8,698 nucleotides of DNA from Prolixibacteraceae bacterium (GTDB lineage Bacteria > Bacteroidota > Bacteroidia > Bacteroidales > Prolixibacteraceae). The translations under genes and the position numbers were made by a program. Each line of letters starts with the position of its first letter. Position 1 is the first letter of the stretch. The notes beneath the pieces were generated by a model. The model had not been told where the DNA came from and ran no database searches. It saw only the letters and a program-made list of their open reading frames with translations. Location of the stretch: contig JAFGGF010000107.1 in assembly GCA_016930735.1 (NCBI GenBank), forward strand, positions 1 through 8,698, given 5' to 3'. Shown one piece after another: positions 1 to 6,289 of the stretch.

Positions 1-330
1 AGTATGGTCACATATATGTTGCCTTCCCCTTCTGCAATTCCGGCAGAAACCACAGGAAATATGGCCCTCAACCGTTACCCTTTCTCCTATAGAAACCCGA
101 CTCACTTCTTCTCCAACTTCAACTACAGTTCCCATGTATTCGTGTCCGATTACAACAGGGGTTTTTATAGTTTGCTGCGCCCATTCATCCCATTTATAAA
201 TATGCAGATCGGTACCGCATATTGCAGCCTTTTTTATTTTAATCAATACATTGTTTGGGCCAACTTTTGGCACAGGCATATCTTCGAGCCACAACCCTTT
301 TTCTGCTTTTGCTTTTACTATTGCTTTCAT
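1..330 (-). CDS. tdh: L-threonine 3-dehydrogenase, zinc-dependent (5' part, cut by window edge)
   Basis: The enzyme oxidises L-threonine to 2-amino-3-ketobutyrate with NAD+ in the cytoplasm; the product is normally split by the CoA ligase Kbl into glycine and acetyl-CoA. The first 110 residues are visible and the frame stays open to base 1. They form the GroES-like N-terminal domain of the medium-chain dehydrogenase family. Catalytic zinc ligands fit Cys38 (in AICGTDLHIY), His63 and Glu64 (in VIGHEYMG). Structural zinc ligands fit Cys93, Cys96, Cys99 and Cys107. Thr40 and His43, the dyad seen in Tdh, are present, and all these numbers equal those of the E. coli enzyme. The segment YKWDEWAQQTI is typical of Tdh and argues against sorbitol or other alcohol dehydrogenases. 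The ATG at 330-328 gives the standard family N-terminus MKAIVKAKAEKG. An AAAGG sits directly against the ATG, too close for a normal Shine-Dalgarno site. The NAD-binding domain lies outside the window. Confidence 0.93.
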   Translation of the reverse strand, partial: MKAIVKAKAEKGLWLEDMPVPKVGPNNVLIKIKKAAICGTDLHIYKWDEWAQQTIKTPVVIGHEYMGTVVEVGEEVSRVSIGERVTVEGHISCGFCRNCRRGRQHICDHT

Positions 331-335
331 CCTTT

Positions 336-352
336 ATGAACATAAAATTCAT
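336..352. repeat. Short inverted repeat just upstream of tdh
   Basis: Perfect 5-base arms ATGAA and TTCAT are separated by 7 AT-rich bases (CATAAAA). The repeat ends 6 bases before the tdh start codon. It could be a weak operator or a small leader hairpin. It is short enough to arise by chance in AT-rich DNA, so only its existence is certain. Confidence 0.3.
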
Positions 353-360
353 GTGCAAGT

Positions 361-389
361 TATAACCTTTTCACTTTATAAAGGCTATA
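361..389 (-). other. 10-bp hairpin between the lolE-type gene and tdh
   Basis: The arms at 361-370 and 380-389 are complementary at nine of ten positions in DNA. In RNA made from the minus strand the tenth pair is a G-U wobble, giving a continuous 10-bp stem with a 9-base loop. The loop side also contains the perfect 10-base palindrome CTTTATAAAG (374-383). The hairpin lies 23 bases after the stop codon of the upstream permease gene and 30 bases before the tdh start. No U-tract follows it on the minus strand, so it is not a standard intrinsic terminator. It may instead be a 3' end-stabilising structure or part of the tdh leader. No other signal was recognised in the 82-base gap 331-412. Confidence 0.4.
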
Positions 390-412
390 AAAAATCATAA
401 CAAAATAAATAA

Positions 413-1639
413 TTAGAGTTGAACCGCAGCAGTGTATTTTTTTGAAAAATATTTAATCGGCAGCCAGGAAGTAATAAAACCGATCAAAATTACTGTAAGG
501 AATGATAAAATAAGGTGTCTCGGATTGATTGATACAGGGTAGGCTGAGACTGCAAATGAGCCTCCTCCCGGAAGTTTTATAATTTCAAAGCATTGTTGGG
601 TCAAACTAATAAAAACACCTAAAATCAAGCCCAAAACAGCTCCAATAAAGGTAATAAGCCATCCCTGAAGTAAAAAAGCCCTGTTTATGGTTTTCTGACC
701 GGCACCCATACTCTGAAGAATGGCAATATCATCTTTTTTATCGATGATTAACATGGATATGCTGCCAATGATATTAAAAGATAATAAGATAAATATAAAC
801 ACCAAAATAAAAAAGATTGCCCACTTTTCAGAATTCATTACTTTGTAAACCAGCTCCTGTTGCTGATATTTGTTTTTCACGTGGAACTTTTCCCCAACCA
901 GTGTTTGTATTTGTTTTTGAATCTGTTCTTTATCGGCTTCGTTTTTTAATTTTATTTCTAATGCACTGACCTTGGTTGGAATATCAAATAAATCGCGGGC
1001 AAAATTTAACGGGACAATTAGATATTCAGAATCATAGGCGTCCTGAACACTAAAAATTCCGGTTGGATAAATTTGTTTATGGTTTAATGAACGGGCAAGA
1101 TTTGGTGATACCCTCTCCCCTTTTTTTGCTGCATAAATGTGCATCGGATCAAGAAAATTGAGCCGGATCATAAAAGTATATGAAATTCCTGCGCCAATAA
1201 CAGCAAACGGGACGCCATCCTGTATTAAATTTGTATTTCCATCAATTAATAAACTGTCCAGGTCAGTAACATATTTATAATTTGGTGAGACTCCTTTTAC
1301 TGTAACAACATCGCGCGAAGAGGCGTATTCCAGGATTGCTCTTTCCTGCAAAACCTGAGCAAGATAGGCAACTCCGTGTAAATCTTCAATTTCTTTTTGG
1401 TTGATTGTTTCTACCTCAAATGTTTTTCCTTCAACCGCTGTGATTTTCAGGTCGGGGTCGAAAGAGTTGAACATGGAATGTATCAGGTCGTTAAATCCGT
1501 TATAAACAGATAAAACCACAACAAGAGCAATAGTTCCGATCGTAACTCCGGACAAGGCAATTCCGGAAATAATATTAACGATGTTCCGTTTTTTTTTCGA
1601 AACGAGGTATCTTTTTGCTATAAAAAGCGGGAAATTCAA
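413..1639 (-). CDS. LolC/LolE-type ABC transporter permease (FtsX family)
   Basis: This is an inner-membrane subunit of a lipoprotein-releasing ABC transporter, which extracts outer-membrane lipoproteins from the inner membrane for LolA. The 408 residues show the family topology: TM1 at about 20-47 (after a basic N-terminus FIAKRYLVSKKKRN), a large periplasmic domain at about 48-270 (MacB_PCD type), then TM2 at about 273-299, TM3 at about 325-348 and TM4 at about 376-395 (FtsX domain). The segment DDIAILQSMGA (303-313), just after TM2, matches the cytoplasmic coupling helix that docks on the ATPase. The start is TTG at 1639-1637: a stop lies eight codons upstream in frame, no ATG or GTG intervenes, and the next Met would remove TM1. 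It follows rbfA by 13 bases, so the two are very probably co-transcribed. No LolD ATPase is present in the window. Whether it acts as LolC, LolE or a fused homodimeric form cannot be told from one subunit. Confidence 0.88.
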   Translation of the reverse strand: MNFPLFIAKRYLVSKKKRNIVNIISGIALSGVTIGTIALVVVLSVYNGFNDLIHSMFNSFDPDLKITAVEGKTFEVETINQKEIEDLHGVAYLAQVLQERAILEYASSRDVVTVKGVSPNYKYVTDLDSLLIDGNTNLIQDGVPFAVIGAGISYTFMIRLNFLDPMHIYAAKKGERVSPNLARSLNHKQIYPTGIFSVQDAYDSEYLIVPLNFARDLFDIPTKVSALEIKLKNEADKEQIQKQIQTLVGEKFHVKNKYQQQELVYKVMNSEKWAIFFILVFIFILLSFNIIGSISMLIIDKKDDIAILQSMGAGQKTINRAFLLQGWLITFIGAVLGLILGVFISLTQQCFEIIKLPGGGSFAVSAYPVSINPRHLILSFLTVILIGFITSWLPIKYFSKKYTAAVQL

Positions 1640-1652
1640 CCTGTATGCTTTT

Positions 1653-1997
1653 CTATTTATTCAACAAATTATTGATATTTTTAATATAATCGAGGCTGTC
1701 GTCGATATAAAATTCAAGCTCGGGAATAATCCGTAATTGCTTTCCTACCCTTTTCCCAAGGGTTCCTCTGATCTGCCTTGACATAAGAACGATCTGATCG
1801 AGGATTTCTCCTGAACCATCGTTTGGGAAAATACTCAAATAAATCCGGGCTATCCCCAGGTCACGGGTAACCCGTACAATCGTAACACTGATTATTTTTC
1901 CCCTGAAATAATTCCGGCTCTCTTTCTGAAAATAATCTGCCAGTTCCTTTTGAATCAGCCTCGATATTTTATTCTGGCGGGTACTGAATTCTTCCAT
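1653..1997 (-). CDS. rbfA: 30S ribosome-binding factor A
   Basis: RbfA binds the free 30S subunit in the cytoplasm and helps maturation of the 5' end of 16S rRNA; it is often needed for growth in the cold. The 114-residue length fits the family. The N-terminal helix (FSTRQNKISRLIQKELADYF, about 4-23) and the strand-loop segment VTRDLGIARIYLSIFP (about 43-58) are the usual RbfA signatures. The segment LRIIPELEFYIDDSLDY (about 88-104) matches the end of the KH-like fold, with the conserved P-E-L-x-F and D-D-S. The start is ATG at 1997-1995. It is the first gene of a two-gene unit with the LolC/LolE-type permease. A candidate promoter lies immediately upstream at 2018-2049. The sequence looks intact and ordinary. 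Confidence 0.94.
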   Translation of the reverse strand: MEEFSTRQNKISRLIQKELADYFQKESRNYFRGKIISVTIVRVTRDLGIARIYLSIFPNDGSGEILDQIVLMSRQIRGTLGKRVGKQLRIIPELEFYIDDSLDYIKNINNLLNK

Positions 1998-2017
1998 AAT
2001 TACCTTAAAAATCAGTA

Positions 2018-2049
2018 CAAAAGTAATGATTAAAGATTATAAAACCACA
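2018..2049 (-). promoter_or_regulatory. Candidate Bacteroidota-type promoter for rbfA and the permease gene
   Basis: On the minus strand TACTTTTG (2025-2018) matches the Bacteroidota -7 element TAnnTTTG exactly. Twenty bases upstream is TGTG (2049-2046), a three-of-four match to the -33 element TTTG. The site would place the start of transcription about 10-15 bases before the rbfA ATG. It sits in the 94-base gap between the MG2 gene and rbfA. No convincing terminator hairpin was found in that gap, so read-through from the upstream cluster is possible. Confidence 0.5.
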
Positions 2050-2091
2050 CTGCCGCGAACTGTGCCGTTAAAAGAAATTACTGCGGATTTA

Positions 2092-4671
2092 TTAATTACC
2101 GATTTCCGACCTGTAGTTTCCAACTCCGCCAGAGCTATCAAGGACTGTAATTCTGATAATATAATCGGTTTTTAATTCCGAAAGCGGTATAAAAAGCCTT
2201 GAACTCTGTCCTGATTCAATGTTAAGATCGGGATTCCAGTATAATGTACTTTTTAGTTTATTTTCTTTTTCCGCCAGTAAATTTGTAACAGAATTATATT
2301 CACGCGGAATCCTGTAGCCGTTCATATACAGGTTTTCTTCCTGACTTTCTTCATCCTGCTGAACAGGTGCTATTTCAGCTTTTTTGGTAAATATTTCAAT
2401 TAATCCGCCACTGGCAAAACCAGTATATTTTTGGCTGTTAACCGGGTCTGTATAAACATTTATCTCCTCAATATCAAGGGGGTTGTAATTATCAAGTACC
2501 GATGATGATTTGCCTAACTGCTGACCGTCAACAACAATGATAGCTCCCATTTGGCTGTTTATTGAATTTAACATTCCGGGGAAAATTATTGCATCACCGG
2601 AAAGGGAAAACGGTTTAATTGATTTTATAACTTCCAGCAGACTTGTAGAACTTTTTAATAATTGTTTATATGCCGGTTCATTAAATTGCCGGGTTACTTT
2701 TACCGGTTTTACAGGGGCATTTAAAATCGTATTTTCATTTAAACTAATAAATTCAATTAACTTTTCACGTGGAACATCAATTGCTGAATTCTGCAAATCA
2801 AATCTACGAATATACTTACCAAGGAGTTCATCAAACGATTGAACAATTTTAACATTGTATTCATTTTTACCTTCCCTGTCGCTTGCAGAAATTGTAAAAA
2901 ATTGTTTGTCGGCAGGATCCACTGACAGAAAAGTAAAAATCCCTTCATTATCACTGGTTTGAGTAAATGTTTCAGAGGTCCTTGAATCAGTTAAACGTAC
3001 TATGGCATTTTGTATTGATGAACCATATTTTCCTGTTACCCTGCCTGTTATCCCCATAAGGTTATCTTTAACATATTTGATATCAGAAGAATTAAAATTT
3101 AAAATACCATTCCATGAAAATCCCCTTAATTTATTGGATATCAGAATATAATCTATCGCAGTCCTGCTCATGTTGTTCTCAGGGTTGGTTATTGTATTAT
3201 CCTGAACTGAATTTTTAAATTCGGAATTAAATTTCAGATAATTATAAATACTGTTTTCGTTTTCAAAGAAACGATTTTTTGATGCAACAGAAACAATGGA
3301 TTGGCCGGTTATCTGTATTCCACCGGCATCAGAAGCGGAAATTTGTGCTTCAATATTGTTTTGTAAAGCAGTTTTAACATTCAGGTTCAGGTTTGTTTTA
3401 CGGTCAATATATATCAACCTTTGGCCAATGAGTTCCTCATTCATGTTAAAAGCCGAAATCATTGCAATTCCATCCGGGCATTCGTTAACAGGAATTTTAA
3501 ATCTTGCAGGTTTTGATATTGTTAATTCTCCTGCCCAGGCAAGCTTATAACCCGATGTAAGTGTAAGAATAATTTTATGCTCCTCACCAACGGGGCAGGA
3601 AAGGTATGTATTTACAAAGTCTTCATCGTTGCTTAAAGCAGCAATGGTGAAATTATCCTTGCCGGGGGAGGGTAGATCAAATATCTGCCCTTTTCCATAA
3701 TTGCTGGTAATTTTCAGCCGGTATTTTTCTTCTGTTTTATACTGAACAGGAACCAATCCAAAGCCATTGGTAAAAGATTTGCATTTTGCTATAAGCGTTC
3801 CGTCTTTGTCAATTATATCGCCCTCAACAGAAACAGGATTTCCAAAAATATCAAACGAAACAAACCCTGTTTTTTGTGGCAATCCGCTGATGGCATTTCC
3901 GCCTTCGGGGTAAAATTCGAGCAAAATCCTGTCTTTGCCGGTTTTTACAGGTATTGTTTTTTCCCAGTAGTTTTTTTCTTCCCAGATTACAACTCTTAAG
4001 GGCAATTCACCTGTTTCGTCGGGAAATTTAAATCCGATTTCAACTTTTCCGTTAGCATCAGTTCTTACTTTTCCATTTTCAATTTGTTCCTGTTCGATGT
4101 AAACCTCATAATTAAGCCGGAGCCTAGGTTCCGGTTCATTCTTTAGTGATTTTACTTCAACTAATATTTTTGCATCCTTTTCAGTATCAAATATTTCATC
4201 CTCGTTCAAAACAGTCACAATCAAGTCTGATTTGTAAACCTGGTCAACATAGATCAAACGGTTAAAAGTATTTTCAATATTGAATTGAAGAGTTGTAAAA
4301 GCCGAGATATAATACCTGCCCCGTGGAAGGTCTTCGGGGAGCTTTATATCTCCGTTGGTCTGGCCGTTTTCCAGCAAATAATAATCACTTGTTATTATAT
4401 CTCCCTTATTGTCAAAAAGTTTTATTACCAGTTCTTTTGAAAGGGTGCTCAGTTTCTGGGTTGAACGGTCAAAAACCACAGCCTTGAACCAGACAATTTC
4501 ACCCGGGTTATAAATGTCTTTATCGGGCTCGAGATATACTTTTTCCAAAGGGAGGTTTTGTGAATAAACTGACAATTTTGTAGTAATATTTTTTAATGCA
4601 TCGCTTGGTTCCTGTGCAAATATTACAGACATTAAAAAAATGAAAATGGCTGAAATAACTGTAGTTTTCAT
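2092..4671 (-). CDS. Exported MG2 / CarboxypepD_reg-like / TonB-plug-like protein without beta-barrel
   Basis: This is an exported protein of 859 residues whose biochemical role is unknown. A signal peptide covers 1-19 (cut predicted at IFA|QEP), with no lipobox Cys. Residues about 43-143 (EKVYLEPDKDIYNPGEIVWF) match the MG2 beta-sandwich of alpha-2-macroglobulin-like proteins, followed by further beta-rich segments. About 540-610 is a carboxypeptidase-regulatory-like beta-sandwich (ITGRVTGKYGSSIQNAIVRL). About 670-763 resembles a TonB receptor plug domain (MGAIIVVDGQQLG, DIEEINVYTDP, ASGGLIEIFT). The end (about 808-850, TLYWNPDLNIESGQSSRLF) is the closing beta-sandwich common in these MG2 proteins. 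There is no beta-barrel and no thioester motif of the CLEQ type, so it is neither a TonB transporter nor a classical macroglobulin. It follows the STN-CarboxypepD_reg gene by 30 bases and is the last gene of the cluster. The start is ATG at 4671-4669, with no clear Shine-Dalgarno. Role in binding or sensing envelope proteins is conjecture. Confidence 0.82.
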   Translation of the reverse strand: MKTTVISAIFIFLMSVIFAQEPSDALKNITTKLSVYSQNLPLEKVYLEPDKDIYNPGEIVWFKAVVFDRSTQKLSTLSKELVIKLFDNKGDIITSDYYLLENGQTNGDIKLPEDLPRGRYYISAFTTLQFNIENTFNRLIYVDQVYKSDLIVTVLNEDEIFDTEKDAKILVEVKSLKNEPEPRLRLNYEVYIEQEQIENGKVRTDANGKVEIGFKFPDETGELPLRVVIWEEKNYWEKTIPVKTGKDRILLEFYPEGGNAISGLPQKTGFVSFDIFGNPVSVEGDIIDKDGTLIAKCKSFTNGFGLVPVQYKTEEKYRLKITSNYGKGQIFDLPSPGKDNFTIAALSNDEDFVNTYLSCPVGEEHKIILTLTSGYKLAWAGELTISKPARFKIPVNECPDGIAMISAFNMNEELIGQRLIYIDRKTNLNLNVKTALQNNIEAQISASDAGGIQITGQSIVSVASKNRFFENENSIYNYLKFNSEFKNSVQDNTITNPENNMSRTAIDYILISNKLRGFSWNGILNFNSSDIKYVKDNLMGITGRVTGKYGSSIQNAIVRLTDSRTSETFTQTSDNEGIFTFLSVDPADKQFFTISASDREGKNEYNVKIVQSFDELLGKYIRRFDLQNSAIDVPREKLIEFISLNENTILNAPVKPVKVTRQFNEPAYKQLLKSSTSLLEVIKSIKPFSLSGDAIIFPGMLNSINSQMGAIIVVDGQQLGKSSSVLDNYNPLDIEEINVYTDPVNSQKYTGFASGGLIEIFTKKAEIAPVQQDEESQEENLYMNGYRIPREYNSVTNLLAEKENKLKSTLYWNPDLNIESGQSSRLFIPLSELKTDYIIRITVLDSSGGVGNYRSEIGN

Positions 4672-4701
4672 AGCTTTAATAATGAAATTTGTAGTTGTTG
4701 A

Positions 4702-6288
4702 TTATTTTTCAGATTCCGATTTTGAAAGAAAATTGTTATCGTATAAAAAAAGTTTTCCTGTTGATTTATAATTATTTTTCAGGTTTTCAATAGCCCCCTG
4801 CAAATCTTCATCAGGTTTAAAGATATTGAAACTGCCCCAGAAATCTTCATCAAAACTGTCGATATTTTCGGCGAAGATGTCTGTTTTATTAAAGACTTCT
4901 TTTCTCGGAAAACGTTTAATCTGGCTTTTTTTAAAATCGGTTACAAGTAATTCTGAAACACTGAAAAATTTTGAGTTTATGTTTTCAATTTTATGCCTGA
5001 CTTTAAAAACAATCGAGGCTTTTGCAGAATATAGATAGCAAATACCGTTTGTATACCTGTAATCAACATTGTAACGGACATTTTCAGGTTTCACTTTAAA
5101 ATCTTTTGGCCTTTTTTTAATTAGCGATTGTTCCGCAATTCGCAGCCCTTTTTTACTGAATCCAAAATCGACATGTAAAACAGCATATGTTTCCCTGTCG
5201 ATATACAATTCACCTTCATAACAAAGGAAAAGGTCGTTTCTGGCTGGTTTAAAGCGGAGTACAAAAACCGGGTGGTTATGAAACCAGATAACCCTGTCGA
5301 TGTCATATTTGTAAAGATTTCTGTATTCCGGATCGATAAAATTACCCATCGTTTTCAGTATGTCAAGCTGGGTCATAGTTGTAGGCCCTCCCATCAGCTT
5401 AAAATTAACCCATTGAAACGGGCTTACATCAGAACTTTTTCTTCCTTTTACGATTCTTATTTTGTCTTCACGGGATGTATTGGAATATTCCGATTTTAAT
5501 ATATCAATTACTGCTTCTGAAACCTTAATATAATCTTCGTCCTGTTTTAATGTTTCCCTGTAAAATCCTTTCATCATCATCAAATCGTTGCCATAATTTT
5601 CATCGATTCGGGCTACAACATTGTCCAGAATTTCATAAGGGCTTATTGCATTTACCCTTACTTCCTTTATCAGGATAGACACGGGATGCAATGCAATGAT
5701 TTCCTTTTTTTGTAATTCGCTGACTGTGAGTATTTTTTGGGAATAGCCAACGCAGGATAATACGATCGGGTCGGAAGACAAATCATGTTTGATTTTAAGT
5801 ATAAATTTGCCTTCAGTGTTTGTAATAGTCCCAATGGGTTTATTAAAAACAGAAACGCTGGCAAACAACAGGGGATCGTTGTTTTTTTCATCCACTAATT
5901 GCCCTGAAAGTGTAATGTATTCCTTATTTTCAGGTTCCAAAATCCGGTTAAGATCGCCTGGGTCAGTATCTTCAGAAAAAGATATAATTATTTGGTTTTC
6001 TTTTTCTATGAATGAGAACATTGAAGTATCAAAAAGCGATTTTAAAACATCCCTGACAGGCTGGTTATTTACATTAAGTGAAACAAGCCTGTCAGATACA
6101 ATAATGGATGCATCGTATGAAAAATAAACATTCGCTTTTCTGCTGATTTCGGATAATGCCTCTGTAAGAGTTATATCAGAGGCATTTACAGATACAGGTA
6201 TATTTAAAACACTGTTATTTTGATACTGTGCAAATGAGTTGATTGCAAGAAGTAAAATAACGATTAATATACCGGCATTTGTTTTCAA
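4702..6288 (-). CDS. Exported STN plus CarboxypepD_reg-like protein with long C-terminal beta-rich domain
   Basis: A 528-residue exported protein of unknown function. A signal peptide covers 1-20 (NSFA|QYQ). Residues about 28-104 form an STN domain (secretin and TonB N-terminus fold), with the motif SLNVNNQPVRDVLKSLF at 70-86. Residues about 125-205 form a CarboxypepD_reg-like domain (LSGQLVDEKNNDPLLFASV, with NTEGKF and VLSCVGY). The rest (about 215-528) starts with a helix and the Bacteroidota motif MKGFYRE, followed by beta-strands such as YEGELYIDRETYAVLHVDF that recall a LolA/LppX-like sheet; this last assignment is tentative. STN plus CarboxypepD_reg is the normal N-terminal arrangement of SusC-like transducers, but plug and barrel are absent. 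The start is TTG at 6288-6286, one base after the stop of the protease gene, which implies translational coupling. An in-frame stop lies six codons upstream and no other start keeps the signal peptide. It is probably periplasmic. Confidence 0.82.
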   Translation of the reverse strand: MKTNAGILIVILLLAINSFAQYQNNSVLNIPVSVNASDITLTEALSEISRKANVYFSYDASIIVSDRLVSLNVNNQPVRDVLKSLFDTSMFSFIEKENQIIISFSEDTDPGDLNRILEPENKEYITLSGQLVDEKNNDPLLFASVSVFNKPIGTITNTEGKFILKIKHDLSSDPIVLSCVGYSQKILTVSELQKKEIIALHPVSILIKEVRVNAISPYEILDNVVARIDENYGNDLMMMKGFYRETLKQDEDYIKVSEAVIDILKSEYSNTSREDKIRIVKGRKSSDVSPFQWVNFKLMGGPTTMTQLDILKTMGNFIDPEYRNLYKYDIDRVIWFHNHPVFVLRFKPARNDLFLCYEGELYIDRETYAVLHVDFGFSKKGLRIAEQSLIKKRPKDFKVKPENVRYNVDYRYTNGICYLYSAKASIVFKVRHKIENINSKFFSVSELLVTDFKKSQIKRFPRKEVFNKTDIFAENIDSFDEDFWGSFNIFKPDEDLQGAIENLKNNYKSTGKLFLYDNNFLSKSESEK

Positions 6289-6289
6289 A

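Noticed and set aside
4..339. Plus-strand open frame of 111 codons at the left edge
   Set aside because: It lies antisense to the clear tdh coding sequence, is rich in Phe and Tyr in a way typical of antisense frames, and has no recognisable domain.
336..389. Riboswitch ahead of tdh
   Set aside because: The 82-base leader holds two simple hairpins but no conserved riboswitch core that I recognise, and it is short and AT-rich.
1998..2091. Intrinsic terminator after the MG2 gene
   Set aside because: Only short stems (CCGC/GCGG or CACA/TGTG) with poor spacing were found, none strong enough and followed by a proper U-tract.
2757..2954. Minus-strand open frames inside other genes (also 5121-5306 and 5670-5891)
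   Set aside because: They overlap in another frame the MG2 and STN-CarboxypepD_reg genes, whose reading frames are supported by domains along the whole length.
2092..4671. Calling the 859-residue protein a TonB-dependent receptor because of its plug-like region
   Set aside because: A plug-like segment is followed by only about 100 residues, far too short for a 22-strand barrel, and no TonB box or barrel-like strands were seen.
5789..6127. Plus-strand open frame of 112 codons, and similar ones at 2537-2842, 3296-3550 and 6995-7216
   Set aside because: All are antisense to well-supported genes, show no domain or signal, and have no plausible translation start context.
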